From Solobacterium sp. (GTDB lineage Bacteria; Bacillota_I; Bacilli_A; Erysipelotrichales; Erysipelotrichaceae): a stretch of DNA of 16,769 bases. The stretch lies in NCBI GenBank assembly GCA_017536845.1, contig JAFWCP010000588.1:1-16769 (forward strand). The letters are read 5' to 3'. Below are positions 1 to 7,090 of the stretch, one piece after another (the first letter of the stretch is position 1; each line of letters opens with the position of its first letter). The notes beneath the pieces were generated by a model. The model searched no databases. It was not told where the DNA came from and worked only from the letters and a program-made list of their open reading frames with translations. The translations under genes were made by a program, and so were the position numbers.

Positions 1-339
1 GCCTTCCGGAATCTTTTCAGGATCATTGCCGCGGTTCCTGACAGCCTGGTTGCCGCAGCGGCGCAGGAGATCAGTCACATCGACATGATTGAGGATCTCC
101 AGATAGAACATCTGGAAATCCTTGAGCAGCAGTTTCTTCAAAGAGAAACTGACGGTGAGGTACCCTTCCTCTTCCGCATCACGCCGGATCTGCCTGAGCG
201 CGTAGGTTTTGCCGCTGCCTTCACGGCCGGTAATAAACTTGATTTTCGAACCTCCCTGGGCAATGTATTCCTGCAGATAATACTTCTTCCAGAAATCAGT
301 CAGGAATGCCAGCCCGGAGGATGACTGGTATCGCGTCAT
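1..339 (-). CDS. P-loop ATPase, BrxD/DUF2791-like, N-terminal part only (runs off window)
   Basis: Only the first 113 residues are visible; the gene continues past base 1. A Walker A motif GREGSGKT lies at about residues 38-45, after a short helical lead-in and the strand KIKFIT. The pattern of G-S-x-(I/V)-(K/R)-F-I before the P-loop, with a following 'eGYLTVSFSL' strand, resembles the DUF2791 ATP-binding proteins found in BREX (BrxD) and related defence loci. No Walker B is in view, so the family call is tentative. The ATG at 339 is 13 bp after the stop of the 261-aa gene upstream, with a weak GAGAG ribosome binding site, so the two are very likely cotranscribed. Another STAND or AAA-type ATPase is possible. 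Confidence 0.6.
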   Translation of the reverse strand, partial: MTRYQSSSGLAFLTDFWKKYYLQEYIAQGGSKIKFITGREGSGKTYALRQIRRDAEEEGYLTVSFSLKKLLLKDFQMFYLEILNHVDVTDLLRRCGNQAVRNRGNDPEKIPEG

Positions 340-352
340 ACTCTGTACTCTC

Positions 353-1138
353 TTACAGCATGCTCTCTTCGAACTTTGCTGCAATCAGATAGTTCTGGTG
401 GCCGGTGGAATCGAGAATCCGGATCGGGTTGCCTTTGACCAGTTCTCTGTTTGTATCAAAATCAAGCTTTCTGCCGTCTTTGGTAATTCTGGTTTCGCTG
501 TTGTACAGGCGGGCAAGGTCAAAGGCAAAACTCAGCCTGTCGTATTCCTTCCTGGCCCTTGCCGTCGGTGCCATGTACTTGTAGATGTCGCTCATCTTGA
601 CAAAGCCGCCGCCTTTCTTCCCTCTGAAGAGGATGGCTGTATCATACCCCTGCGCGAACTCTTCCAGGAAGCGCTCCTCGTTGAAGGGAGTCTTCGCCAT
701 CTTGTCCTGTGCTGCCTTGATTTTATCCACCAGCGTTGACGGCCTGAGGCAGGATTCCTTCTTCTTGTCGATCGTGACATCCAGAGTCTCCTTGTTCAGG
801 GTCAGCCGGGACGGGAACATTTCCAGAATCGTACTGCTGTCAGACTGGACATCAATGCCTCTGGCACCGCATTCCGCAATGATGTCTTCCTTGAAATCAC
901 CGCTGCGGAAATATGCTTCCTGGTCAAAACTGCCGGTCGTTTCCATTGTCTTCTTCAGCTGTTCAGCCGCTGCAGCAAGCTGTTCCTGCATGGCCGCAAG
1001 TGCCTTTGCGGCATTCTTCAGATCACCGCCTGCCAATGCCGCGGTTACCTTTTTTGCTGATTTGTGGGCATTGCCGGCAGCCGTTTCCGCCGCCTTGGCG
1101 GAATCGCTTACCTCTTTGTAAAACTCTTCATAATTCAT
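353..1138 (-). CDS. unrecognised 261-aa protein, coiled-coil N-terminus
   Basis: I do not recognise this family. Residues about 10-68 are rich in Ala, Lys, Gln and Glu and look like a long amphipathic helix or coiled coil. The rest is a mixed charged soluble domain with a basic glycine loop (FRGKKGGG, about 171-178). There is no signal peptide or membrane segment. It is the first gene of a leftward unit and is followed 13 bp later by the P-loop ATPase, so it is probably a partner or adaptor of that ATPase. The start ATG at 1138 has a GGAAGGAG site about 13 bp upstream, which is rather far. An extended -10 (TGGTATAAT on the minus strand) lies just upstream. Coding on this strand is favoured over the antisense frames by composition and by the downstream neighbour. 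Confidence 0.75.
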   Translation of the reverse strand: MNYEEFYKEVSDSAKAAETAAGNAHKSAKKVTAALAGGDLKNAAKALAAMQEQLAAAAEQLKKTMETTGSFDQEAYFRSGDFKEDIIAECGARGIDVQSDSSTILEMFPSRLTLNKETLDVTIDKKKESCLRPSTLVDKIKAAQDKMAKTPFNEERFLEEFAQGYDTAILFRGKKGGGFVKMSDIYKYMAPTARARKEYDRLSFAFDLARLYNSETRITKDGRKLDFDTNRELVKGNPIRILDSTGHQNYLIAAKFEESML

Positions 1139-1171
1139 ATTGTTTTCAGTACTCCTTCCGTTAACCGCTGT

Positions 1172-1180
1172 ATTATACCA
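1172..1180 (-). promoter_or_regulatory. extended -10 promoter of the leftward 261-aa/ATPase unit
   Basis: On the minus strand the sequence reads TGGTATAAT, a perfect extended -10. Transcription would start near base 1165, about 27 bp before the ATG at 1138. No good -35 hexamer is seen at 16-18 bp, which fits an extended -10 promoter. Confidence 0.55.
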
Positions 1181-1215
1181 TCATATAAGGATGAGTATAC
1201 AGCAATCCCATCGTG

Positions 1216-1221
1216 TATAAT
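1216..1221 (+). promoter_or_regulatory. -10 box placing transcription start at the helicase ATG
   Basis: A consensus TATAAT ends 6 bases before the ATG at 1228, so the expected transcription start falls on or next to that ATG. No convincing -35 is present. No Shine-Dalgarno-like sequence lies between 1205 and 1227. Together this suggests a leaderless or near-leaderless mRNA for the helicase gene. Confidence 0.45.
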
Positions 1222-1227
1222 GCTGAT

Positions 1228-2766
1228 ATGGAACTTTACGAATGGCAGAAAGACTGCCTGAAAGCGTGGGAAGAAAACAGCCGAAGAGGGATCGTTCATG
1301 TCGTCACCGGCGCCGGGAAAACCATCCTTGCCCTGGCCGCCATGGAAAAGATCCGCAAAGAGATTCCGGATGTGCAGGTCCGCATTGTCGTACATACCAT
1401 CCAGCTGGCCGGGCAATGGCGCCGGGAGCTGAGGAATTTCTTTCCTGAGCTTGACTTTACCGGCAGGGACATTGCCATGTTCCACAGCGGCCTGGAAAGT
1501 CCCATCAATGCCCCTTTCAGCATCTATGTCGTCAATACGGCCAGAGAGTGTATCAGTGACCATATCGACAAGGCCATGGCGGCAGGGCATGCAACCTTCC
1601 TTGTCTGCGATGAATGCCATCACTATACCGGTGAATGCAACCGGATGATTTTCAGTTTCCGCCGGATGCCCCATTTCAACGAATCCCTGTACGCGGCTAT
1701 CGGCCTTTCCGCAACGCCGTATACCCGGTATTACGCCGATGTGCTCGTTCCGGCATTAGGAAAAGAAATCTGCCGTTATGACCTGGAAGCCGCGGTCAGT
1801 GACGGCCTGGTCAGTGACTTTGTCATCCTGAATACCGGCCTGCGTCTGAGCGGGGAAGAAGCGGAAGAATACGGGGATCTCTGTGACCGCATCAGCAAGC
1901 AGTACGGACGGGTGCTGTACGAGTGTCCTGCCATCAAATCCATGCCGGCCGATGAGCTGATGGCTTTTCTGTATGATGCCGCAAAGAATGAGCCTGATAC
2001 GGAAGTCGGCAGGCTTGGCCTGCTGATCATCCGGCGCAAGGACCTCATCCGCAATGCCTCTGCCCGCATCCCCTGCGCGGTTGATCTGATCAGCCGTCTG
2101 CGAGAGGATGAGAAAATCATCCTGTTCTGTGAGTATATCGAGCAGGCAGACAGCCTGTATGCCCGGCTGAAAGCCCATTTCCCGGGACGTGTATGCCGGT
2201 ATCATTCCGAGATGGACAAAGAGGCAAGGAAATACAGCATTGCTGCATTCAAAGAGGGAGAAACCAGCATCCTTGTGACATGCAAGGCACTGGATGAAGG
2301 ATTTGATGTGCCGGCCTGTTCCATCGGCATTATCATTTCTTCCACAGCCATGACCCGCCAGCGCATCCAGCGCCTTGGCAGAATTCTGCGCGTACGCCCT
2401 GAAAAACCCGTATCGGCATTGTATTACCTGTATGTGCTTGGCACTCTGGAAGACCATGTCTACCTGCAGACCGAGGAAGGCACACGGTCTGTCAGCCTGC
2501 AGTACAGGGAAATCCGCCACGCCTTCTCCTGTGAAGGGTATGAACGGGCTGCTGTTGCCGTATACCGCAAAAACAAAACGAACCTGGATCCGTCCATGTT
2601 TCAGGAATTCCGATCCTGCGTGCAGGAAGGCATCACCCGCATTGACTGGCTGCTGCCGGAGGAAATCCTGCAGCAGCGTATCAGCCAGGCAGATGACCGG
2701 CATGCCAGGAACTACTGGCTGACCATGAAGCTGATCGCCTCCGCATACAGGAGAAAAGCGTATTAA
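1228..2766 (+). CDS. SF2 DEAD/DEAH-type helicase, XPB/COG1061 group
   Basis: A 512-aa ATP-dependent DNA or RNA helicase/translocase. Motif I is TGAGKT (residues 27-32), motif II DECH (128-131), motif III SATP (161-164), motif V CKALDEGFDVP (about 352-362) and motif VI QRIQRLGRILR (378-388). Two RecA-like lobes are complete, followed by a C-terminal extension of about 120 residues with no recognised nuclease. The N-terminal ELYEWQKDCL matches the Q-motif-like 'L..wQ.eal' start of COG1061/XPB-like proteins, which supports the ATG at 1228 rather than the GTG at 1213 that lies at the -10 box. It diverges from the ATPase operon and is followed 44 bp later by the AlbA_2 gene. The context suggests mobile-element defence; this is inference. 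Confidence 0.9.
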   Translation: MELYEWQKDCLKAWEENSRRGIVHVVTGAGKTILALAAMEKIRKEIPDVQVRIVVHTIQLAGQWRRELRNFFPELDFTGRDIAMFHSGLESPINAPFSIYVVNTARECISDHIDKAMAAGHATFLVCDECHHYTGECNRMIFSFRRMPHFNESLYAAIGLSATPYTRYYADVLVPALGKEICRYDLEAAVSDGLVSDFVILNTGLRLSGEEAEEYGDLCDRISKQYGRVLYECPAIKSMPADELMAFLYDAAKNEPDTEVGRLGLLIIRRKDLIRNASARIPCAVDLISRLREDEKIILFCEYIEQADSLYARLKAHFPGRVCRYHSEMDKEARKYSIAAFKEGETSILVTCKALDEGFDVPACSIGIIISSTAMTRQRIQRLGRILRVRPEKPVSALYYLYVLGTLEDHVYLQTEEGTRSVSLQYREIRHAFSCEGYERAAVAVYRKNKTNLDPSMFQEFRSCVQEGITRIDWLLPEEILQQRISQADDRHARNYWLTMKLIASAYRRKAY

Positions 2767-2781
2767 GCATCAGCCGATCAA

Positions 2782-2790
2782 TGATACAAT
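2782..2790 (+). promoter_or_regulatory. extended -10 promoter before the AlbA_2 gene
   Basis: TGATACAAT is an extended -10 sitting in the 44-bp gap after the helicase stop. It predicts a start near 2797, at the ribosome binding site AAGAGGA (2797-2803). No -35 is evident. The AlbA_2 gene could use this or be read from the helicase transcript. Confidence 0.35.
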
Positions 2791-2810
2791 ACTGCCAAGA
2801 GGATACAGTT

Positions 2811-4142
2811 ATGATTCAGCCTGATCAAATCGAACAATATCGTGAAAACAACCGCATCGAAGCCAAGAAAGCTCTCGGCGGCCTGCCGAAAAGCATCTGG
2901 GAAACCTACTCTGCCTTTGCCAATACGCTGGGCGGGGTGATTCTGCTTGGCGTAGAAGAATACAAAGACAAATCTTTCCATACCGTAGACCTGCCTGACC
3001 CACAGAAGCTGGTGGATGAATTCCTTGCCATCCTGAACAACAAGGAAAAAGTCAGCGTCAACATCCTGACAAACAAGGACATCCGCATCGAAACCGTCCA
3101 GGGCCACCGCATCATCATGATCGAAGTGCCAAGGGCAAGAAGGCACGAAAAGCCGGTGTATGTGGACGGTTCGCTGTACAGCGGCACTTACCGCCGCAAT
3201 GGCGAAGGCGACTACCACTGCACCAAGGCGGAAATCGAAGCCATGCGCAGGGATGCTGCAGTGCACTCGGCCGACGCCGAAGTCTTTCCGCTGCTTGACC
3301 TGTCCGCCTTTGACCATGACACCATCAACGCCTATCGGAAACGGTACAGCCTGGCCCGTAATCCCGATGAAACCATGAGCGTTCTTTCCTTCCTGCAGGA
3401 AATCAACGCCGTTGATGAAGAAGGCCATCCGACCATGGGCGGGCTGCTGATGTTCGGGCAGGAAGATATCCTGCTCAGGGAAATCCCTTCTTATTCTGTC
3501 TGCCTTGACGGCCATCCCCTGAAGATGAATGTCTTTACCTTCTACAGCCATGTCATTGCCCATTTACGCACAGTGCTGGATACGGAAGAAGGTTCAGCCA
3601 TAGACAAAGTCCTGAAGGAAGCCCTGGCCAACTGTGTGACCAATGCGGATTACCAGATCGGAATTCCCATCCGTGTCCAGACAACGGAAAAACAGGTCAT
3701 CATGACCAATCCCGGCGGTTTCCGCATTCCTGTTGCCCACGCGAAAAGCGGCGGCCTTTCCGACCCCCGCAATTCCGGCATGATGCGGATGTTCAACCTC
3801 ATCCAGATCGGTGAACATACCGGCAGCGGCATCCCTTCCATCTTCCATGCCTGGCGTTCGGAAGGGTTCCATGAACCTTCCATCCTGCAGACCTTCCAGC
3901 CGGAAGAGACAAAGCTGGTCCTTCCCCTGACCGAAGATGATGCCAATACCACGACTTCCGCTTCACCGGAAGAAATCTATGAACTGATTGTCAGCTACCT
4001 GACCGACCGCCGGGAAGCAAGCCGCCGTGAGATTGCGGAATATCTGCATCTCAGTGAAACACAGGCAAAGAAATACCTCACCAGCATGATCCGCCAGCAG
4101 CTTGTCGTTAACGCAGACAGGCTCTACCGGCTGAAAGCATAG
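2811..4142 (+). CDS. Schlafen AlbA_2-domain protein with ATPase-like and HTH C-terminal parts
   Basis: A 443-aa protein of the COG2865 type, proteins with a divergent AAA_4/AlbA_2 (Schlafen) domain thought to act as transcriptional regulators or nucleic-acid-binding factors. The AlbA_2 signature is present: EAKKA near residue 17, FANTLGGVILLGV (about 36-48) and GTYRRNGEGDYHCT (about 125-140). A HATPase_c_4-like segment follows (LKEALANCVTNADY, then NPGGF and GEHTGSGIPSI); the usual His-Arg-Asp-Tyr of the family reads Asn-Ala-Asp-Tyr here. The last 50 residues look like a winged helix (REIAEYLHLSETQAKKYL). The start at 2811 has AAGAGGA 7 bp upstream. An in-frame ATG at 2781 overlaps the -10 box and has no site. 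It lies in line with the helicase and ends at a clear terminator. Confidence 0.88.
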   Translation: MIQPDQIEQYRENNRIEAKKALGGLPKSIWETYSAFANTLGGVILLGVEEYKDKSFHTVDLPDPQKLVDEFLAILNNKEKVSVNILTNKDIRIETVQGHRIIMIEVPRARRHEKPVYVDGSLYSGTYRRNGEGDYHCTKAEIEAMRRDAAVHSADAEVFPLLDLSAFDHDTINAYRKRYSLARNPDETMSVLSFLQEINAVDEEGHPTMGGLLMFGQEDILLREIPSYSVCLDGHPLKMNVFTFYSHVIAHLRTVLDTEEGSAIDKVLKEALANCVTNADYQIGIPIRVQTTEKQVIMTNPGGFRIPVAHAKSGGLSDPRNSGMMRMFNLIQIGEHTGSGIPSIFHAWRSEGFHEPSILQTFQPEETKLVLPLTEDDANTTTSASPEEIYELIVSYLTDRREASRREIAEYLHLSETQAKKYLTSMIRQQLVVNADRLYRLKA

Positions 4143-4156
4143 CCATTCACACCCGC

Positions 4157-4177
4157 AAGGAGCAGCTGCTCCTTTTT
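4157..4177 (+). terminator. intrinsic terminator after the AlbA_2 gene
   Basis: The self-complementary stem AAGGAGCAGCTGCTCCTT is followed by a T run, 14 bp after the stop codon. A second short palindrome, TTCCGGATTCCGGAA (4181-4195), lies between it and the next promoter. Confidence 0.8.
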
Positions 4178-4201
4178 CATTTCCGGATTCCGGAAATCGC
4201 T

Positions 4202-4229
4202 TTGTCCGACAGAGAAGGGCTGCTATACT
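4202..4229 (+). promoter_or_regulatory. promoter of the DJ-1/PfpI gene
   Basis: TTGTCC (4202-4207) and an extended -10 TGCTATACT (4221-4229) are separated by a 16-bp spacer. The predicted start is near 4236, with ribosome binding site GAGGT (4244-4248) and ATG at 4257. This is the best-formed promoter in the window. Confidence 0.65.
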
Positions 4230-4256
4230 CCCTGCAGAAAGACGAGGTAAGAAACG

Positions 4257-4853
4257 ATGAGCGAGAAAAGAGCAGCAGTATTACTGGCAGACGGGTTTGA
4301 AGAAGGCGAATCCTTATTTGTCGTTGATATTTTCAGAAGGACAGGCGTCAAGGCTGATTCCGTATCCATTGACGGAGACATGGTCAGAGGCTGCCATGAC
4401 ATCTATGTCAAGGCAGACAGAATCATTTCCGAAGACATCTTTGATGACTATGACATGGTTGTCATTCCCGGCGGCATGCCCGGCGCGGAAAATCTGAAGA
4501 ACTGTCCCCTGGTCATCAGGTGGGTACAGAAGTTTGTTGCCGAAGACAAGTATGTCGCGGCCATCTGTGCCGGACCGATGGTCTTAAAAGAAGCCGGCGT
4601 CAGCACCGGCAGGATCCTGACTTCCTATCCGGCTGATAAGTACCGCACCATGTTTGCCGATGCTGTTTATGTAGACGACAACAACGCCATGGAACACATG
4701 GTTGTTACCGACGGAAAGCTGATTACCAGCAGAGGCCCGGCCACAACCTTCCCCTTCGCATTCAGACTTGCGGAAGTTCTCGGCGGCAATGTCGAAGCAG
4801 TCAAAAACGGCACCCTGTACAATGCGATGATTGAATGCTGCAGAAACCAGTAA
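4257..4853 (+). CDS. DJ-1/PfpI family protein (ThiJ/YajL-like)
   Basis: A 198-aa class I glutamine-amidotransferase-like fold protein. The family is reported to act in methylglyoxal detoxification, protein or nucleotide repair and oxidative stress response in the cytoplasm. The nucleophile elbow AAICAGP places the catalytic cysteine at C104. E18 in DGFEEGE matches the glutamate that hydrogen-bonds to it in DJ-1, and VIPGGMPGA (69-77) and TSRGPATTFPFAF are family hallmarks. Length is normal for DJ-1 proteins. It has its own promoter and its own terminator, so it is a single-gene unit apart from the helicase/AlbA_2 pair. The exact substrate cannot be read from the sequence. Confidence 0.95.
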   Translation: MSEKRAAVLLADGFEEGESLFVVDIFRRTGVKADSVSIDGDMVRGCHDIYVKADRIISEDIFDDYDMVVIPGGMPGAENLKNCPLVIRWVQKFVAEDKYVAAICAGPMVLKEAGVSTGRILTSYPADKYRTMFADAVYVDDNNAMEHMVVTDGKLITSRGPATTFPFAFRLAEVLGGNVEAVKNGTLYNAMIECCRNQ

Positions 4854-4868
4854 AGATCCTTGATCACC

Positions 4869-4895
4869 GTACCGGCACCTGCCGGTACTTTTTTT
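4869..4895 (+). terminator. intrinsic terminator after the DJ-1 gene
   Basis: GTACCGGCA and TGCCGGTAC pair across a CC loop and are followed by seven T. It starts 15 bp after the stop codon. Confidence 0.9.
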
Positions 4896-4979
4896 ATCCT
4901 TTGAATTCTGTTGGTTTCAGGCATCAGAATCCTTTGAAAAAAATCAGAATTGTACTCTGAAATCCTTTGAATTCCATCA
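4896..4979 (+). repeat. three direct repeats of ATCCTTTGAA at exact 33-bp spacing
   Basis: ATCCTTTGAA begins at 4896, 4929 and 4962. The first and third copies extend to ATCCTTTGAATTC. An ATCAGA element also recurs within the units. The block sits between two convergent terminators, so it is not an obvious promoter region. A further small inverted repeat, GGACATGCCTGTCC, follows at 4990-5003. Function unknown. Confidence 0.6.
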
Positions 4980-5009
4980 GAAGTGTGCCGGACATGCCTG
5001 TCCCTGAAA

Positions 5010-5032
5010 CAAAAACCGCCGGATATCCGGCA
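5010..5032 (-). terminator. intrinsic terminator after the 88-aa gene
   Basis: On the minus strand the 14-bp palindrome GCCGGATATCCGGC is followed by GG and five T, directly after the stop codon at 5036. Confidence 0.8.
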
Positions 5033-5035
5033 GCT

Positions 5036-5302
5036 TTATGGCTTCATGCTTTCCAGGAAGAACCTTCTTTTCTCCCCGTCCTCCAGGAACAGTTTTCTTG
5101 TTTCCCCGCGGATGACAACCTGATAACAGAGGCCTGTCCCGCCTACCATGCTGGCTTTATGCTCAGGCTTGTCCACAATCTTCTCGATCGCATAGCGCTG
5201 CGGCTTCTGCCTGCCGTTGTACCAGTACACAGCTGAAGGGATGACCGTGCCGTCACGTTTGATCACTGTTTCCACATCCACATATCTTTTATACAGACGC
5301 AT
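5036..5302 (-). CDS. small conserved-type protein, 88 aa, function unknown
   Basis: The protein starts MRLYKRYVDVETVIKRDGTV and has a compact beta-rich pattern (strand, YWYNGR, strand, GGTGLCYQVVIRGETRKLFLEDG). It resembles a small Firmicutes family that I recall near Y-family DNA polymerase (DinB/ImuB-type) genes, with the pattern Y-R-K-Y-V, 'W.dGR.y.I.kV' and 'GG.G.RY.v.I.g....LF.E'. No polymerase gene is in this window, so that link is from memory and unconfirmed. The ATG at 5302 has AAGGAG 8 bp upstream. It is a single-gene unit with its own terminator and a leader that contains a 13-bp-arm inverted repeat. Confidence 0.8.
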   Translation of the reverse strand: MRLYKRYVDVETVIKRDGTVIPSAVYWYNGRQKPQRYAIEKIVDKPEHKASMVGGTGLCYQVVIRGETRKLFLEDGEKRRFFLESMKP

Positions 5303-5337
5303 CCGCTGTCTCCTTCCTCTTCACGCAGGCATTCCCG

Positions 5338-5389
5338 CTTCCGGCAGGCCTTGACAGAGAGAGGTGAAAGGAGATCGGCCTGCCGGAAG
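5338..5389. repeat. inverted repeat, 13-bp perfect arms, 26-bp loop
   Basis: CTTCCGGCAGGCC (5338-5350) and GGCCTGCCGGAAG (5377-5389) are exact complements around a 26-base loop. It lies 36-87 bp upstream of the 88-aa gene, so it would be in that gene's leader or promoter region. The rest of 5390-5500 shows no gene; I see no convincing promoter there. Confidence 0.75.
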
Positions 5390-5500
5390 AGAGTGGGAAC
5401 CACATTGACGTGATCTGCATGCATCAGGTTTTCCTGACAATGACATTCTACCTGTCGGCCTGCACAAAAAAACTTCCAGGAAATTCAATTAACAGACACG

Positions 5501-5526
5501 AAAAAACGACAGTTTTCTGCCGTTTT
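5501..5526 (-). terminator. terminator of the VWA-MoxR-LRR operon
   Basis: On the minus strand AAAACGGCAG pairs with CTGTCGTTTT (one G-U pair) around an AAAA loop, ending in six T. It comes 5 bp after the last stop codon of the operon. Confidence 0.8.
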
Positions 5527-5530
5527 ACAA

Positions 5531-7090
5531 TCAATCCGGAGGCAAAAGTTCCTGAAAACGAAAATGGTTCTGCACCGCGTATTCTTCCGCCGGTGATCCC
5601 TTTTTCGCAATGATCAGCAGATCATACGAATAATTGAACCGGTCATCGTCCTCTTGCCTGATGATTTCCGTATTCCCTTCAAAGGTGACCGAGTGCCGAT
5701 ACTTGTATCTGACCGCATCTTCAGAAATCCATTTTACTGCCGGCGGGATCACAATTTCTGACAGCACATAGCACAGACTGAATGGATCATCTCCTTCTAT
5801 TACTTTCAGGGAATGCGGCAGTCTGATCCGGATGCAGGATGACAGGCCGCAGAAGGTATTCCTTTTGATCTTTTCCACACCTTCCGGAACAGTCACACTA
5901 AGGATTTTTTCCAGCTTGGCTTCCTGATATTTATTCGATGTATTCAGATAATAGAAAGTACCCTGGAGGATGGTCACCGGCAGATCTCCTACCCGGCAGG
6001 GAACAACGACCTCTGTCTGACTGCCCTTATAGCGGGTGATCACCGCATGATCCTCATAACACTCAAATTCCCACTCACCTTTCAGTGCTTCCGGACTGTA
6101 AGGATCCTCCATCAGCTGTTCCAGCATCTCTTCCTCTTGATGCCGCCGGACCTCTGCATCATCATAACGCTGCCGGAAGTCATCCATGGCCCAGGCCTCA
6201 ATCTGATAGGCCTTCTGCTTCCGGGCTGTTTCAACAAACAGGTTCAGGGACGCAGTATCACCCAGCCAGCCTTTCTCGGCCGCAAGATCCAGTAGTGCCT
6301 GATTTCCATTCCAGATCAGCTGTTCAAAAAGCACTTTCCTTTCAACGGCTGGTTTGACCGGTGACTTCAGAATCACTTCCAGAAGAAAGGTATTCGGTTC
6401 TGACTGAATCAAGTCAAAACTGTCGGGGACGGAAATATCACCGTTCCTTCTGAACCTTCTGGCAACACTTTGCAGGCATATCTCCTGGTGTATGGAGCCA
6501 TGCGAAAAGAGATAATCATTGAACCTGTCCCAGGCATATCCCTCTGCTTTGGCAAGCTGGTCAAAGTATTTATCCAGATTACCGATCCTTTCCTGCAGTT
6601 CTGCCGCCAGCACCAGATCTCCTTCCAGCAATGCCAGGAAATACAGCTTGTCTGCATCAAAGCGAATCCCCTCTCTATGATCCAGAAGATAGCGGCACAT
6701 TTCGATTCTGATATGATCCGGCCTGCCGGGATGGCTGCACTTTGACGGTGCAAATTGAATCCAGCTGCCTCTTTCCAGCAGCAGTTCCTCCAGATGTGAA
6801 GAAGAGTTCATGCAGCCATGCTCATAAAGCACTTTTACATATTTTACATTGCGGAACCGCATGACATAGTCAACCAGGTATGAAGGTTCGCGGATTTTAA
6901 TCTGTGACAAAGCAAGATCCAGCTCTTCCGCATTCAGATAAACTGCCAGTTCTTCACTGAGGCAGCAGTGATAATAGAAATTCCACTGATTATCCGGAAT
7001 GATGAACCGATAATTCTTCGGATCCTTCTGAAACTCCTGCACCATCTGCCGGCATTCAGCCTTGATTTTTTCATACGGTACACGGCTCAT
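5531..7090 (-). CDS. ankyrin-like/BspA-type LRR protein (second paralog)
   Basis: About 519 aa, cytoplasmic by the absence of a signal peptide. The N-terminal two thirds is helical and ankyrin-like (for example YVMRFRNVKYVKVLYEHG). The C-terminal 180 residues are BspA-type leucine-rich repeats (LRR_5): VVVPCRVGDLPVTIL, SVTVPEGVEKIKRNTFCGL, IRLPHSLKVIEG, EIVIPPAVKWIS, closed by the cap GSPAEEYAVQNHFRF. It is a clear paralog of the gene upstream, which has the same order of parts. The start codon is ambiguous: ATG at 7093 would leave only 3 bp after GGAG (7097-7100), while ATG at 7090 leaves 6, so I chose 7090. It overlaps the upstream gene by 20 bp. Likely a protein-interaction partner or client recogniser of the MoxR-VWA pair; this is inference. 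Confidence 0.87.
   Translation of the reverse strand: MSRVPYEKIKAECRQMVQEFQKDPKNYRFIIPDNQWNFYYHCCLSEELAVYLNAEELDLALSQIKIREPSYLVDYVMRFRNVKYVKVLYEHGCMNSSSHLEELLLERGSWIQFAPSKCSHPGRPDHIRIEMCRYLLDHREGIRFDADKLYFLALLEGDLVLAAELQERIGNLDKYFDQLAKAEGYAWDRFNDYLFSHGSIHQEICLQSVARRFRRNGDISVPDSFDLIQSEPNTFLLEVILKSPVKPAVERKVLFEQLIWNGNQALLDLAAEKGWLGDTASLNLFVETARKQKAYQIEAWAMDDFRQRYDDAEVRRHQEEEMLEQLMEDPYSPEALKGEWEFECYEDHAVITRYKGSQTEVVVPCRVGDLPVTILQGTFYYLNTSNKYQEAKLEKILSVTVPEGVEKIKRNTFCGLSSCIRIRLPHSLKVIEGDDPFSLCYVLSEIVIPPAVKWISEDAVRYKYRHSVTFEGNTEIIRQEDDDRFNYSYDLLIIAKKGSPAEEYAVQNHFRFQELLPPD

Noticed and set aside
1191..1220. Nine-codon upstream frame (MSIQQSHRV) before the helicase
   Set aside because: AAGG lies directly against the ATG, and the frame ends inside the -10 box, upstream of the predicted transcription start.
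1756..2703. 315-residue minus-strand frame opposite the helicase
   Set aside because: Antisense shadow of a helicase with all motifs intact.
2781..2810. Earlier ATG for the AlbA_2 protein
   Set aside because: It overlaps the extended -10 box and has no ribosome binding site, while ATG 2811 has AAGAGGA at 7 bp and fits the family's N-terminus.
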